Shown one piece after another: positions 37,362-45,341 of a stretch of 64,000 bases of DNA. The DNA is from Alteromonas mediterranea DE (lineage in GTDB: Bacteria > Pseudomonadota > Gammaproteobacteria > Enterobacterales > Alteromonadaceae). Each line of letters begins with the position of its first letter. Position 1 is the stretch's first letter. The DNA is taken from positions 3,103,195 through 3,167,194 of the forward strand of contig NC_011138.3 in NCBI RefSeq assembly GCF_000020585.3, read 5' to 3'. The notes beneath the pieces are model-generated. The model searched no databases. It was not told where the DNA came from and was given only the letters and a program-made list of their open reading frames with translations. Both the position numbers and the translations under genes were made by a program.

Positions 37362-37837
37362 TGTTACTAATCACGCCACGTACTTTATAAAGAATGTAAC
37401 AAGCAATGAGAGTAATAAGCAGCTCCGCATTCGTGGATTAGTGCGCTGATGAAGTGCATTGGATATCTGCAATTCACAAATGTTTATCACAAAAGAAAAC
37501 GGCCTTTTAAAACGGGTTAACCGAATACCCTTTTTGCGCCAAACGCGCATGTGCTGTCATGGCAGATAAATCCATTTTCACCCCATCAATCAATGCACTT
37601 TTTTCAACGCCATGGGCTGCGGCAGACTGCCCACACACTATCACTTCAACGCCTTGCTCCATCAAAGCACTTAGCAGTATTTCGTTGCAGAAATGCTATC
37701 AACATTTCCAAATCTTATTTCGATAGTAAGGCCTATGCGATCCAAAACCTGGGAAAAACACGTTAAAGATACAACGAGTCGAACTTTGCTTTGTTAAGCA
37801 TGTCTTCAATAAAGCAGTATTTTACAGTGGGTATATT
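37362..37837. other. Intergenic with a dsrE remnant
   Basis: 475 bases. Apart from the DsrE-like fragment (37507-37695, minus) nothing else was recognised; a plus-strand open frame at 37551-37766 is the shadow of that fragment. Confidence 0.5.
37507..37695 (-). pseudogene. Remnant of a DsrE/DsrF-like gene (C-terminal part)
   Basis: The minus strand reads CNEILLSALMEQGVEVIVCG, then QSAAAHGVEKSALIDGVKMD and LSAMTAHARLAQKGYSVNPF, ending in TAA. This is the C-terminal half of a DsrE-family protein (sulfur-relay type), with the CGQSAAAHG cysteine region. An in-frame stop (37696-37698) and the absence of the N-terminal half show it is a broken copy. Confidence 0.8.
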
Positions 37838-38440
37838 ATGTATAGCAGCACTTCGAAAAATGTGATGAGCAGAATAACGCATCAACTGAGCAAAATTAAA
37901 ACAACCCTATTAGCGTTAATGTGCGTCGCTATCGTAAGCGCCTGCAGTAGTAATAAGCCTCAGATAAATGTTGATGAAAACCAAAACTTTGCTGACATCA
38001 AAACGTTTTACATTCAGCCTCCGTTGAACCCCATTAACGCAACGCTTGCCAACCATCTATCAACGGCTATCACTGAGAACCTCATCGCAAAGGGTCTTAA
38101 ACCGGCGTCTGAAGAAGACGCCGATATCGCTGTGGGATACGTGCCTTCCACAAGCACGAAAGAAGACGGCACTACGCTAAATTTAGGGTTAGGTACTGGT
38201 AGCTATGGCCGCTCTGGCGGTATTTCACTAGGCAGCATTTTCAGCATTCCCGTGGGAGAGCAAACGTCGCTTCAGCAAGGGCTGCAAATTGATATGGTAA
38301 AAGACGGAAAGTTTATTTATAGCGCAGCTGGAAGCACTGAACTAGATGGGAAAGACAGTATCAGTATACAAAATAGTCTGAACGAACTTGTTAGTGAGTT
38401 ACTCAACCCTTACCCAAATACAACGCTAAATACCCAATAG
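37838..38440 (+). CDS. DUF4136-like lipoprotein
   Basis: 200 residues (start at 37838 or 37865). A hydrophobic segment with lipobox VSAC (AIVSACSSN) marks lipid attachment near residue 36. The mature part (FADIKTFYIQPP, DADIAVGYVPSTSTKEDG, a Gly/Ser-rich middle) fits DUF4136-type lipoproteins of unknown function. A strong bidirectional terminator follows. Confidence 0.75.
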   Translation: MYSSTSKNVMSRITHQLSKIKTTLLALMCVAIVSACSSNKPQINVDENQNFADIKTFYIQPPLNPINATLANHLSTAITENLIAKGLKPASEEDADIAVGYVPSTSTKEDGTTLNLGLGTGSYGRSGGISLGSIFSIPVGEQTSLQQGLQIDMVKDGKFIYSAAGSTELDGKDSISIQNSLNELVSELLNPYPNTTLNTQ

Positions 38441-38515
38441 GTTGAGCCGGCCCTTTCGCTATTTTGAGCCTTTTTTTAAGACTTTTAAAATCAAAAATGC
38501 GTGGGAATTAAAACA

Positions 38516-38557
38516 CCCCCTTCGTTGAGTTTTGTCAATGAAGGGGGCATTTATTTT
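38516..38557. terminator. Strong bidirectional terminator
   Basis: CCCCCTTC (38516-38523) pairs with GAAGGGGG (38540-38547), extended inward by GTTGA/TCAAT, with T-rich sequence on the plus side and a T-rich tract on the minus side. It separates the DUF4136-like gene from the Spy/CpxP-like gene. Confidence 0.8.
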
Positions 38558-38597
38558 AAGCATTTTACCTACAATGTTATCGAGAAGCGGCGGCTAA

Positions 38598-39047
38598 TTA
38601 GCTGTGCTTACGCTGCTTTTTTCCACGCTTCCCTTTCATTTCATCAAATTTTTCTAGCTGTTCATCGGTAAGGATATCAGCAACTTTTGCACGAATCTCC
38701 GCGCGTTTTAGAAAGCGCGCTTTTACTTGCTGCGCTTTTTCCTCGGCAATGGCATTCACTTTATCCTGATAGTCTGCATCATCTGGATTTAGGCCAGCCA
38801 AAAGGTTTCTATTTTTACGCATGCCCTCTTCACGCATTTCCGATTTTTTAGCTCGGCGTTCCGCTTTAAGCTCTTCCTTTAACGTTTGAAATTGTGCTAT
38901 TTGCTCGTCGGTAAGGGCAAGTACTTTTTCCATTTTATGCAGCGGAAAAACGCTCCCGCCTCTGCGCTCATCAGAATGCTTACCGCCTGCATAGGCAGTC
39001 GTTGCGATACATGCACTTAATAAAACACCGGTAATTAATTTTTTCAT
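38598..39047 (-). CDS. Spy/CpxP-like periplasmic stress protein
   Basis: 149 residues from the ATG at 39047 (TAGGAAG upstream). A signal peptide (MKKLITGVLLSACIATTAYA) precedes two LTxxQ-type motifs (LTDEQIAQF and LTDEQLEKF) in a long Lys/Arg/Glu-rich helical protein. CpxP/Spy proteins act as periplasmic chaperones and CpxA inhibitors. It is divergent from the cpxRA-like pair, the usual Cpx arrangement. Confidence 0.85.
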   Translation of the reverse strand: MKKLITGVLLSACIATTAYAGGKHSDERRGGSVFPLHKMEKVLALTDEQIAQFQTLKEELKAERRAKKSEMREEGMRKNRNLLAGLNPDDADYQDKVNAIAEEKAQQVKARFLKRAEIRAKVADILTDEQLEKFDEMKGKRGKKQRKHS

Positions 39048-39158
39048 CTTAATCTTCCTACTTGTTTTGTCATGATAATGCATGACGTTAAAAATAATGT
39101 TGTCTCATCAACGAAATGAAGTATGCGTGAATCAATCGATAAGTAGGGTTAAGCTAGT

Positions 39159-39173
39159 GTAAAGTTCGGTAAA
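39159..39173. promoter_or_regulatory. CpxR box
   Basis: GTAAAGTTCGGTAAA is exactly GTAAA-N5-GTAAA, the direct-repeat site of CpxR. It lies between the divergent Spy/CpxP-like gene and cpxR, so the response regulator likely controls both. Confidence 0.8.
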
Positions 39174-39213
39174 GTTGAAAAAAACACCCAGCGTAAAAGG
39201 GTAAGCTTAAATC

Positions 39214-39924
39214 ATGGAAAATGAAAAAATTAACGTATTACTTGTCGACGACGATGTCGACCTTTGTGCGCTGCTAAGCGAATTCTTAGAAGGCGATGGT
39301 TTTAGTGTGCATGCTATTCACAGCGGCGAAGAGGCCGTCAACACGCTGCTAAACAGTAATCAGTACGACACCGTAGTGCTAGACATTATGATGCCAGGTA
39401 TGTCGGGGCTTGATGTGCTTAGAGCCGTTAGAGCTGAAAAGCAAACGCCCATTCTTATGTTAACCGGGCGGGGTGATGATATTGATCGCATTGTCGGCTT
39501 AGAAATGGGTGCAGACGATTACTTACCTAAGCCGTGTAACCCAAGAGAACTTGGCGCGCGCATTCGCGCAATAATACGCAGAACACAACAGCTTAAAGCG
39601 CCCGCGACTGTGATAACCGAACTACATGGCATCTCACTAGATATTGGCGCGCGAACAGCCTCGGTAAAGGGAAGGCCTATTACTTTGACTGGCGCAGAAT
39701 TTAACGCACTTTGCTTGTTGATGGAGCGTGCAGGGCAAACCATTTCGAAACAGGAAATGACGCAAGAGGTGCTAAGCCGTCCGCTGGAAGCCTATGACAG
39801 AGCCATGGATGTACACATCAGTAGAATTCGACAAAAGCTATCTGCTGTGGGTGTGAATAGTGTGATTAAGTCTATTCGCAAAGTAGGCTATCAGATGTTG
39901 ACCTCACCTCAGTCACAAAAATAA
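39214..39924 (+). CDS. cpxR: OmpR-family response regulator, CpxR-like
   Basis: 236 residues. Receiver domain with the acidic pocket (VDDD, 11-14), phospho-acceptor Asp57 (VVLDIMMPG) and Lys106 (YLPKPCN), then a winged-helix DNA-binding domain (about 140-232, VDVHISRIRQKL-like AMDVHISRIRQKL). It should activate envelope-stress genes. cpxA follows 13 bases later; a CpxR box lies upstream. Confidence 0.9.
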   Translation: MENEKINVLLVDDDVDLCALLSEFLEGDGFSVHAIHSGEEAVNTLLNSNQYDTVVLDIMMPGMSGLDVLRAVRAEKQTPILMLTGRGDDIDRIVGLEMGADDYLPKPCNPRELGARIRAIIRRTQQLKAPATVITELHGISLDIGARTASVKGRPITLTGAEFNALCLLMERAGQTISKQEMTQEVLSRPLEAYDRAMDVHISRIRQKLSAVGVNSVIKSIRKVGYQMLTSPQSQK

Positions 39925-39937
39925 TAAGGTACGTGAT

Positions 39938-41314
39938 ATGGCTGCAGGCACTACGTGGAAAAACATAAAAAACGGGCTCGGATTCAAGCGCTTATTTTGG
40001 CGTATTTTCCTTACTTTCTGGATTGCTAGCCTCGCGGTAATGGCCACTACAGGCTACGTATTAATAAACGAATATACCTCCACCGAGTACAATCAACGCT
40101 TTTTTAACGACGTTACCGCCCAAGCTGAAAGAATTGTGTGGCGTTACGAGCATGAAGTGCTTGTTGACGGCAAGGCCAAAAGAAAGATAAAAGAGTGGAT
40201 ACGGCAGCGAGAAAACCGCGGTGGCCAGCTTATTCCCATGCTAGTTTACAATGCTAAAGGTGAATCTATTTATCATTATAGAATGAATAAGGTGCCCTCT
40301 GAGCAGCGTATTGAACAGCATGTTTATGGGCCTTCAAATACTCGCTATACGGTATTGGTTCGCCAACCGCAGGCACCTCGTATGTATAAACAAGTGCTGT
40401 ACCGTTTTCAATCCATACAATTTGTTTTAATTTTTGTGGCATGTGCCCTTGTCAGTGCCCTACTCAGTTGGACTATCGTTAAACCAATAACGTATTTAGG
40501 GGCATTTAGTCGCCGCTACGCCAATGACCAAACCATCGCGCCGTTACCTACCCCTTTGCTTGCTCGCGGTGACGAGCTTGGTGACTTAGCGACAGATATA
40601 AACTTTATGGTGGGTAAAACCCATGAAGCGGCGAGCGCCCAGCAAAGGCTTCTTCACGATGTCTCTCACGAATTGCGCGCCCCGCTGGCTCGTTTACAGG
40701 CTTCTGCAGCACTGATAGAACAAAATCAACCTGACAATCGCCATGTAAAGCAAATTCATAATGACTGCCATCGTATAGACCAGCTCATCCAACAGATATT
40801 AAATTTTTCAACATTGGAAAACGCCCAACCCGAGGAACAAGTTTGCGATATAGCAGCCTTGTGTGAGCGGATTTTGGATGACATGGCAATAAACTATCCT
40901 GGCATTCCAACGGTTTTGACACCGCCGAAAGGCACGCAAAAACAACGATTGATTCGCTGTTACCCCGAAGCTATCCATCAAGCGCTGGATAATATTATTG
41001 GCAACGCCTGTAAGTACTCAGATAAAAGGCAGCCTGTGAGTGTGGCTATTGAGTCGACTAGCGCAGCTATGCTCATTAAGGTTACGGATAAAGGCCCCGG
41101 CGTTGATGAAAAGGAAATCGAGAAGTTGATGCAACCTTTTTACCGGGCAGGAAACCAAATGCATACTGAAGGCTTTGGTTTGGGACTTAGCATTGCGTTA
41201 AAAGCGATTAAAAAACATGGCGGTAGCCTAACTATGCAAAGCCCTAGTGAAGGCGGTTTGTGCGTAGAGGTGTCGCTACCTAGGCATGGTAAAAAAACGG
41301 CTAAAAGCCGATAA
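39938..41314 (+). CDS. cpxA: Sensor histidine kinase, CpxA-like
   Basis: 458 residues. A membrane helix near 19-43, a periplasmic sensor part (about 44-155), a second helix (about 158-180), a HAMP region, a HisKA domain with His244 (HDVSHELRAPLARLQ) and an HATPase domain (NIIGNACKYS; DKGPGV; GFGLGLSIA). It should sense envelope stress and phosphorylate the CpxR-like regulator. Start at 39938 follows AAGGTACGTGAT. Confidence 0.88.
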   Translation: MAAGTTWKNIKNGLGFKRLFWRIFLTFWIASLAVMATTGYVLINEYTSTEYNQRFFNDVTAQAERIVWRYEHEVLVDGKAKRKIKEWIRQRENRGGQLIPMLVYNAKGESIYHYRMNKVPSEQRIEQHVYGPSNTRYTVLVRQPQAPRMYKQVLYRFQSIQFVLIFVACALVSALLSWTIVKPITYLGAFSRRYANDQTIAPLPTPLLARGDELGDLATDINFMVGKTHEAASAQQRLLHDVSHELRAPLARLQASAALIEQNQPDNRHVKQIHNDCHRIDQLIQQILNFSTLENAQPEEQVCDIAALCERILDDMAINYPGIPTVLTPPKGTQKQRLIRCYPEAIHQALDNIIGNACKYSDKRQPVSVAIESTSAAMLIKVTDKGPGVDEKEIEKLMQPFYRAGNQMHTEGFGLGLSIALKAIKKHGGSLTMQSPSEGGLCVEVSLPRHGKKTAKSR

Positions 41315-41400
41315 ACTTTCACTCTGTGAAGACGAAATGTAAGGAAGTCGACGTAAAATAACGCTATGCTTGACGTAATGATGAAGTGCAGATTTAAATA

Positions 41401-43386
41401 ATGGCAGCGCAACAGCCGCTTTCCGTTCAGCAAAACCTCACTATTCGCTTGTTGCGGGTACTGAGATACAACAAAGCGCGTATTGAGCGTGCCCTTACAC
41501 TCATGCCTGAAAAGCACAGACCTCTTTTTCACGTGCTTCCTTTTCTGGTGCACGTCAATCACGAGTCGCTTCCCGGCTTTGTCGCGCCCCTCTCAACGGG
41601 CGAAAGTGTACCTTTTGGGATCAGTAATTATTCCTTTAGGACTGATATAGAAAAAGCCCTTTTACGATGCTTCCCTTCAGAAAGCCATTTGTTTGCAGAC
41701 ATAAAGCAGATATGGCCGCGACAACGCGCCGTCGATGCTTTGGTACTTATGGGCAGTGTAGGCACTATCGCTCAAACCGATGATTCCGATTTTGATTTCT
41801 GGGTATGCATAGACGGAAAACAATTCACTTCCACCGCACTTTCGCTATTGCAACAAAAGCTTACCGCTATAGAAAAGTGGGCCGACCAAACCTTTGGTAT
41901 AGAAGTGCATTTCTTTTTGTCTGAAATAGACAAAGTAAAACAAAACGACTTTGGCGTTGCCGAAGGAGAAAGTGCGGGTTCCGCCCAAGCGTTATTTCTC
42001 AAAGCCGAGTTTTATAACACCAATATCGTGGTGGCAGGTAAAGCCCCCTTTTGGTGGCTAACCCCAGAAAAAACATCAGAAAAACAGTATCAAGCCATAT
42101 ACAACAGCCTTGAAAAAGGTGGTTCACCAGATCTAGATTGGTTTATGGATTTAGGCCATTTAGAAAAGTTAGATGCCAGCGAGCTTTTTGGGGCAGCTAT
42201 CTGGCAGTTAGGAAAAGCGATGGACTCGCCGTTTAAGTCGGTGCTAAAAATGGCAAAGTTAGAGGTTTACCTTGCTAATATCGCCGAGGGACAACCACTG
42301 TGCAACCTGCTTAAAAAGCATGTACACCGAGGCGCTGAAGCACCGGGGCATGTGGCAGACATCGACCCCTACTCGCTTATGTTTGATGAGCTAATTACCC
42401 ACTACAGTGAGCATGGGCAAGCCGAAGACATTGCCGTACTAAGAGAGTGTTTGTATTTGAAATGCGGCTGTGCCCTTAGTCAACCGCTGATGGAAGATGA
42501 GAAACCCAACTTCAAACGCAGAATTATGGCGTCTTATGCCAGACAATGGGGATGGAATCGAAAGCAGCTTAGTCATTTTGATAATCAGCAAGAATGGAAT
42601 TTCAGCGAGCGAGTGCAATTAAGTCGTCGCATTCATCGTTTCTTATTGAAATGCTACCGTCGTATTTCCAAAGAGCTTAGTCACCACCAGCAAGTCATGG
42701 ATGAAAAAGACATGACGGTATTGGGCAGACGTTTAAGCACGTACTATGCGAAAAAAGCCGATAAAATTGAATTCCTTCGCCGTGCGTTTGACGAAAGCCT
42801 TTATTGTGAAAAGGTCACTATTGCCATGCGCCAGCTCAAAAACGGTGAGGAAGTATGGTCGGCCTATGCAGGAGATTTATTGAGTAAGTCGGGTATCATC
42901 GACGAGTCGCAAAAAATTACGCAGGCATCAAGCGCTATCGCACTCATGGTGTGGTGTGTATCAAGCAAAATCATCGATACACACAGTAAAGTTTACCTCG
43001 ACTACAACTACGGCGAAGTCAGCGAACTTGATTTAAACGACTTACTTAAGCACTTATGCAAGTATTTTCCACCGGTAAAGGTTTCAGCACTTCCGCGAAA
43101 TAACCTGCTCGCTCCAGAACGGATCACCGCCTGCTTTGCAATTGTAAACTTTCCTACACTACGGCAAAAAGCCACAGTAGAGGACGTATCTGTTATCTAC
43201 AGCACGTCTTGGGGCGAAACATTTCTAAAAAGCGGCAGTGAAGTACTTGATACACTATGGTACGACTTGCAAGAAGTCTCGCCAGCCCCACCTTGCTACG
43301 TTATGGTGCCAAGAGGTAATCAACAGGCTCGTATTTTAGGTGAATTTTTAGAGGCCCATGAACTTAACTTCACCGTTTTATACTAG
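41401..43386 (+). CDS. Class I adenylate cyclase-like protein, short form
   Basis: 661 residues. The catalytic nucleotidyltransferase motif MGSVGTIAQTDDSDFDFW (Gly-Ser 118-119, Asp130, Asp132) and the following IEVHFFLSE and GESAGSAQALFLKAEFYN match E. coli CyaA through roughly its first 600 residues. The C-terminal regulatory part of CyaA (848 residues) is absent. It should make cAMP from ATP, without the usual regulatory tail. It may be a second copy next to a full-length cyaA elsewhere (not visible). It lies 86 bases after cpxA. Confidence 0.85.
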   Translation: MAAQQPLSVQQNLTIRLLRVLRYNKARIERALTLMPEKHRPLFHVLPFLVHVNHESLPGFVAPLSTGESVPFGISNYSFRTDIEKALLRCFPSESHLFADIKQIWPRQRAVDALVLMGSVGTIAQTDDSDFDFWVCIDGKQFTSTALSLLQQKLTAIEKWADQTFGIEVHFFLSEIDKVKQNDFGVAEGESAGSAQALFLKAEFYNTNIVVAGKAPFWWLTPEKTSEKQYQAIYNSLEKGGSPDLDWFMDLGHLEKLDASELFGAAIWQLGKAMDSPFKSVLKMAKLEVYLANIAEGQPLCNLLKKHVHRGAEAPGHVADIDPYSLMFDELITHYSEHGQAEDIAVLRECLYLKCGCALSQPLMEDEKPNFKRRIMASYARQWGWNRKQLSHFDNQQEWNFSERVQLSRRIHRFLLKCYRRISKELSHHQQVMDEKDMTVLGRRLSTYYAKKADKIEFLRRAFDESLYCEKVTIAMRQLKNGEEVWSAYAGDLLSKSGIIDESQKITQASSAIALMVWCVSSKIIDTHSKVYLDYNYGEVSELDLNDLLKHLCKYFPPVKVSALPRNNLLAPERITACFAIVNFPTLRQKATVEDVSVIYSTSWGETFLKSGSEVLDTLWYDLQEVSPAPPCYVMVPRGNQQARILGEFLEAHELNFTVLY

Positions 43387-43446
43387 CTCTCTCCCACTTT
43401 CTGTATATCCCGTCTAAAAAATACGCAATAAAACTTGCACTTTAGA

Positions 43447-43486
43447 ATTACAAGTATAATCTAAAGTCATAGACTACAAATGTAAT
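43447..43486 (+). promoter_or_regulatory. Paired BlaI-type operators
   Basis: ATTACAAGTATAAT (43447-43460) and ACTACAAATGTAAT (43473-43486) are two copies of one TACA/TGTA-type dyad, 26 bases apart, just before a BlaI-family gene. Autorepression is likely. Confidence 0.65.
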
Positions 43487-43508
43487 CCATTAATTAGACA
43501 TTATTATT

Positions 43509-43901
43509 ATGAATAAATCGACGGACAAACCTGAAATTTCTAATGCGGAATTTGAAGTACTCGACGTGTTATGGGAAGACCATCCTGCCACATCGAATGA
43601 AGTTATCGCACGCCTTAACAATAAAAAAAGCTGGCATGAAAAAACCGTAAAAACACTGTTAGGAAGGCTGGTTAAAAAAGAGGTACTGGGGTTTGAAAAG
43701 CAACACCGCCAATATCTATACCACCCCTTAATAGCGCGAGAAGATTACACGAAGAAAGAAACCACAAGCTTCGTTAGTCGACTTTTCAAAGGAAAAATAG
43801 CCCCAATGGTAGCGGGCTTCGCCAACCAAAACTCACTTTCACAGCAAGATGTGGACGAGCTCAAGGCCCTAATAAAAAAGTGGGAACAGAACAATGATTG
43901 A
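43509..43901 (+). CDS. BlaI/MecI/CopY-family repressor
   Basis: 130 residues. The winged helix (ISNAEFEVLDVLWEDHPATSNEVIARL...KKSWHEKTVKTLLGRLVKK) is the BlaI/MecI signature, followed by a dimerisation tail. Such repressors are normally cleaved or released through an M56 (BlaR1-type) membrane protease encoded next to them. Here that partner, overlapping by 8 bases, is broken, so the repressor may be permanently active or respond to something else. Confidence 0.88.
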   Translation: MNKSTDKPEISNAEFEVLDVLWEDHPATSNEVIARLNNKKSWHEKTVKTLLGRLVKKEVLGFEKQHRQYLYHPLIAREDYTKKETTSFVSRLFKGKIAPMVAGFANQNSLSQQDVDELKALIKKWEQNND

Positions 43902-44303
43902 TTGGATTATTGCTCAACAGGGCATGCTTTCTGTAACACTTACACTGCTTATAATTACAGAGCATTTTTTACACAGAAGCTCGGCGCATCACTTACGTAT
44001 AAATTATGGATATTGGTCCCCGTTTGCTTGCTGCTTAACAACATCCCTATGTCGATAGTAGCAATTCCATCGAATGACTTCAGCCGATATGTGGTAGGGA
44101 TCACCCCTACTTTGACCACTCGCGACGCCGCGCCTTTGTTCATAACCTGGGGGATAGGGGTATGCGTTATTACGGCCTATATTTTGGTGCACCACCTAAC
44201 GACATGGGCGTCTATTGGCAAACGTCGTGCTGTACACACTAACGCGTATTATTCTAGTAAAGCCACCACGCCTATGCTTTTCGGCTTTATCGCGCCCAAT
44301 TAG
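43894..44303 (+). pseudogene. Broken M56 (BlaR1-type) membrane peptidase gene
   Basis: The ATG at 43894 (overlapping the repressor by 8 bases) begins MIDWIIAQQGMLSVTLTLLI but stops at 44056-44058 in that frame. The family sequence (FTQKLGASLTYKLWILVPVC and onward) continues in the -1 frame from about 43965 to 44303. The change of frame falls on TTTTTTA (43965-43971), a homopolymer and also the form of a -1 slippery site. Even with that shift the protein ends after the N-terminal membrane part, at ATTPMLFGFIAPN, without the HExxH zinc site. A pseudogene is the best reading. Confidence 0.75.
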
Positions 44304-44656
44304 CGATACGCCCTAGGATATAAAAGGTACAAAAGAGGTGAGTAGCAATAGGTAACGTTAGCTAAAACAGCCACTTTTATGCCGTGTTACAAAGTAGAAT
44401 ACTAAAAGGAGCAATCGCTCCTTTTAGTGTTTTGTCTAATTGACTTATCCACTCGGCCCACATCATTTCTTTTCGCGAAAATGTAAAGCGCCTTTACATT
44501 TTCTCTACAGTATTTGCGGTACTACTGCGTTAGAATGTAAGTATTTACATACGCTCTAGCTATTAATTAATGGAATGCCTGAATAGCCTTGATTCAAATT
44601 TTTTCGAGGTGAATTTACATTTCGCTATTCCCGCAGCCTCAAAAAGGATATTCAAT
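44304..44656 (+). promoter_or_regulatory. Terminator, then promoter region with two TGTAA/TTACA inverted repeats
   Basis: ACTAAAAGGAGC (44401-44412) pairs with GCTCCTTTTAGT (44417-44428), followed by GTTTTG: a terminator for the BlaI unit. Downstream a 12-bp perfect stem GAAAATGTAAAG/CTTTACATTTTC (44477-44488 with 44492-44503) and ATGTAA-GTAT-TTACAT (44535-44550) share the TGTAA/TTACA core and are likely operators of the next gene. Confidence 0.5.
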
Positions 44657-45247
44657 ATGAAACGCTTTATTTTAGCCCCTGCTCTGCTTACATTGACTTG
44701 CTTTACCCATTCAGCCCACGCCAATATCAGTGAGCTAAAGGGCCTTCTAGGCGATAAAAAAGCTGATACAACTGTTACCACCAGCAGCCTTACACAAATG
44801 GCAACAAGTGCGGCATCTAACATCGACTTAGCCAGCTTAGTCAGCGCTGTTTCTGGTAATCTGAATGTATCTAACGAGCAATCGCAGGGCGGCATTGCGT
44901 CGGTAATGAACTACGTACAAAGCAACTTATCTAACGGTGAATACTCGCAGCTAGCGAAAAACATCCCTGGCTTAGACGGCTTGCTTGATGACGTACCCGC
45001 GCTGTCTGACAGTTCGGCGCCAAACTCAAGCTCTTCGCTATCTGGGTTACTAAACAAAGCCTCGGAGTATAGCTCTACCGTTAAGTCGGTCAATGACTTA
45101 AAACAGCAGTTTGAAGCCCTTGGTTTATCAACTGATATGATTGCGAGCTTTGTTTCAATAATAAGTACTTACCTAAATGTAAACGCCGATAGTGAAACCC
45201 AAGCCTTATTTAAGTCTGGCCTAGATAATTTGCTAACGGCTCTGTAA
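44657..45247 (+). CDS. Exported DUF2780-like protein
   Basis: 196 residues from the ATG at 44657 (AAAAGGA upstream; the longer frame from 44570 lacks support). A signal peptide (MKRFILAPALLTLTCFTHSAHA) is followed by SELKGLLGDKKA, a Ser/Asn-rich middle and helical segments (VNDLKQQFEALGLSTDMIASFVSIISTYLN), as in DUF2780 (VcgC/VcgE) proteins. Function unknown. It lies behind two candidate operators. Confidence 0.72.
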   Translation: MKRFILAPALLTLTCFTHSAHANISELKGLLGDKKADTTVTTSSLTQMATSAASNIDLASLVSAVSGNLNVSNEQSQGGIASVMNYVQSNLSNGEYSQLAKNIPGLDGLLDDVPALSDSSAPNSSSSLSGLLNKASEYSSTVKSVNDLKQQFEALGLSTDMIASFVSIISTYLNVNADSETQALFKSGLDNLLTAL

Positions 45248-45341
45248 TCTAACCATTCTTGTTTTGCAGATGAGGCTTTTCTCCGTTGTTGAGACTAGCC
45301 TTTGCCTCTCTTATTAACCCAATAAAGCAATATAAACGCCT

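Noticed and set aside
37551..37766. 71-codon plus-strand frame
   Set aside because: It is antisense to the DsrE-like remnant, whose minus-strand reading is clearly the real one.
43902..44303. Independent gene starting at the ATG at 43902
   Set aside because: Its first 20 residues match nothing, while the M56 similarity begins after the T run; the natural start is the ATG at 43894 in another frame.
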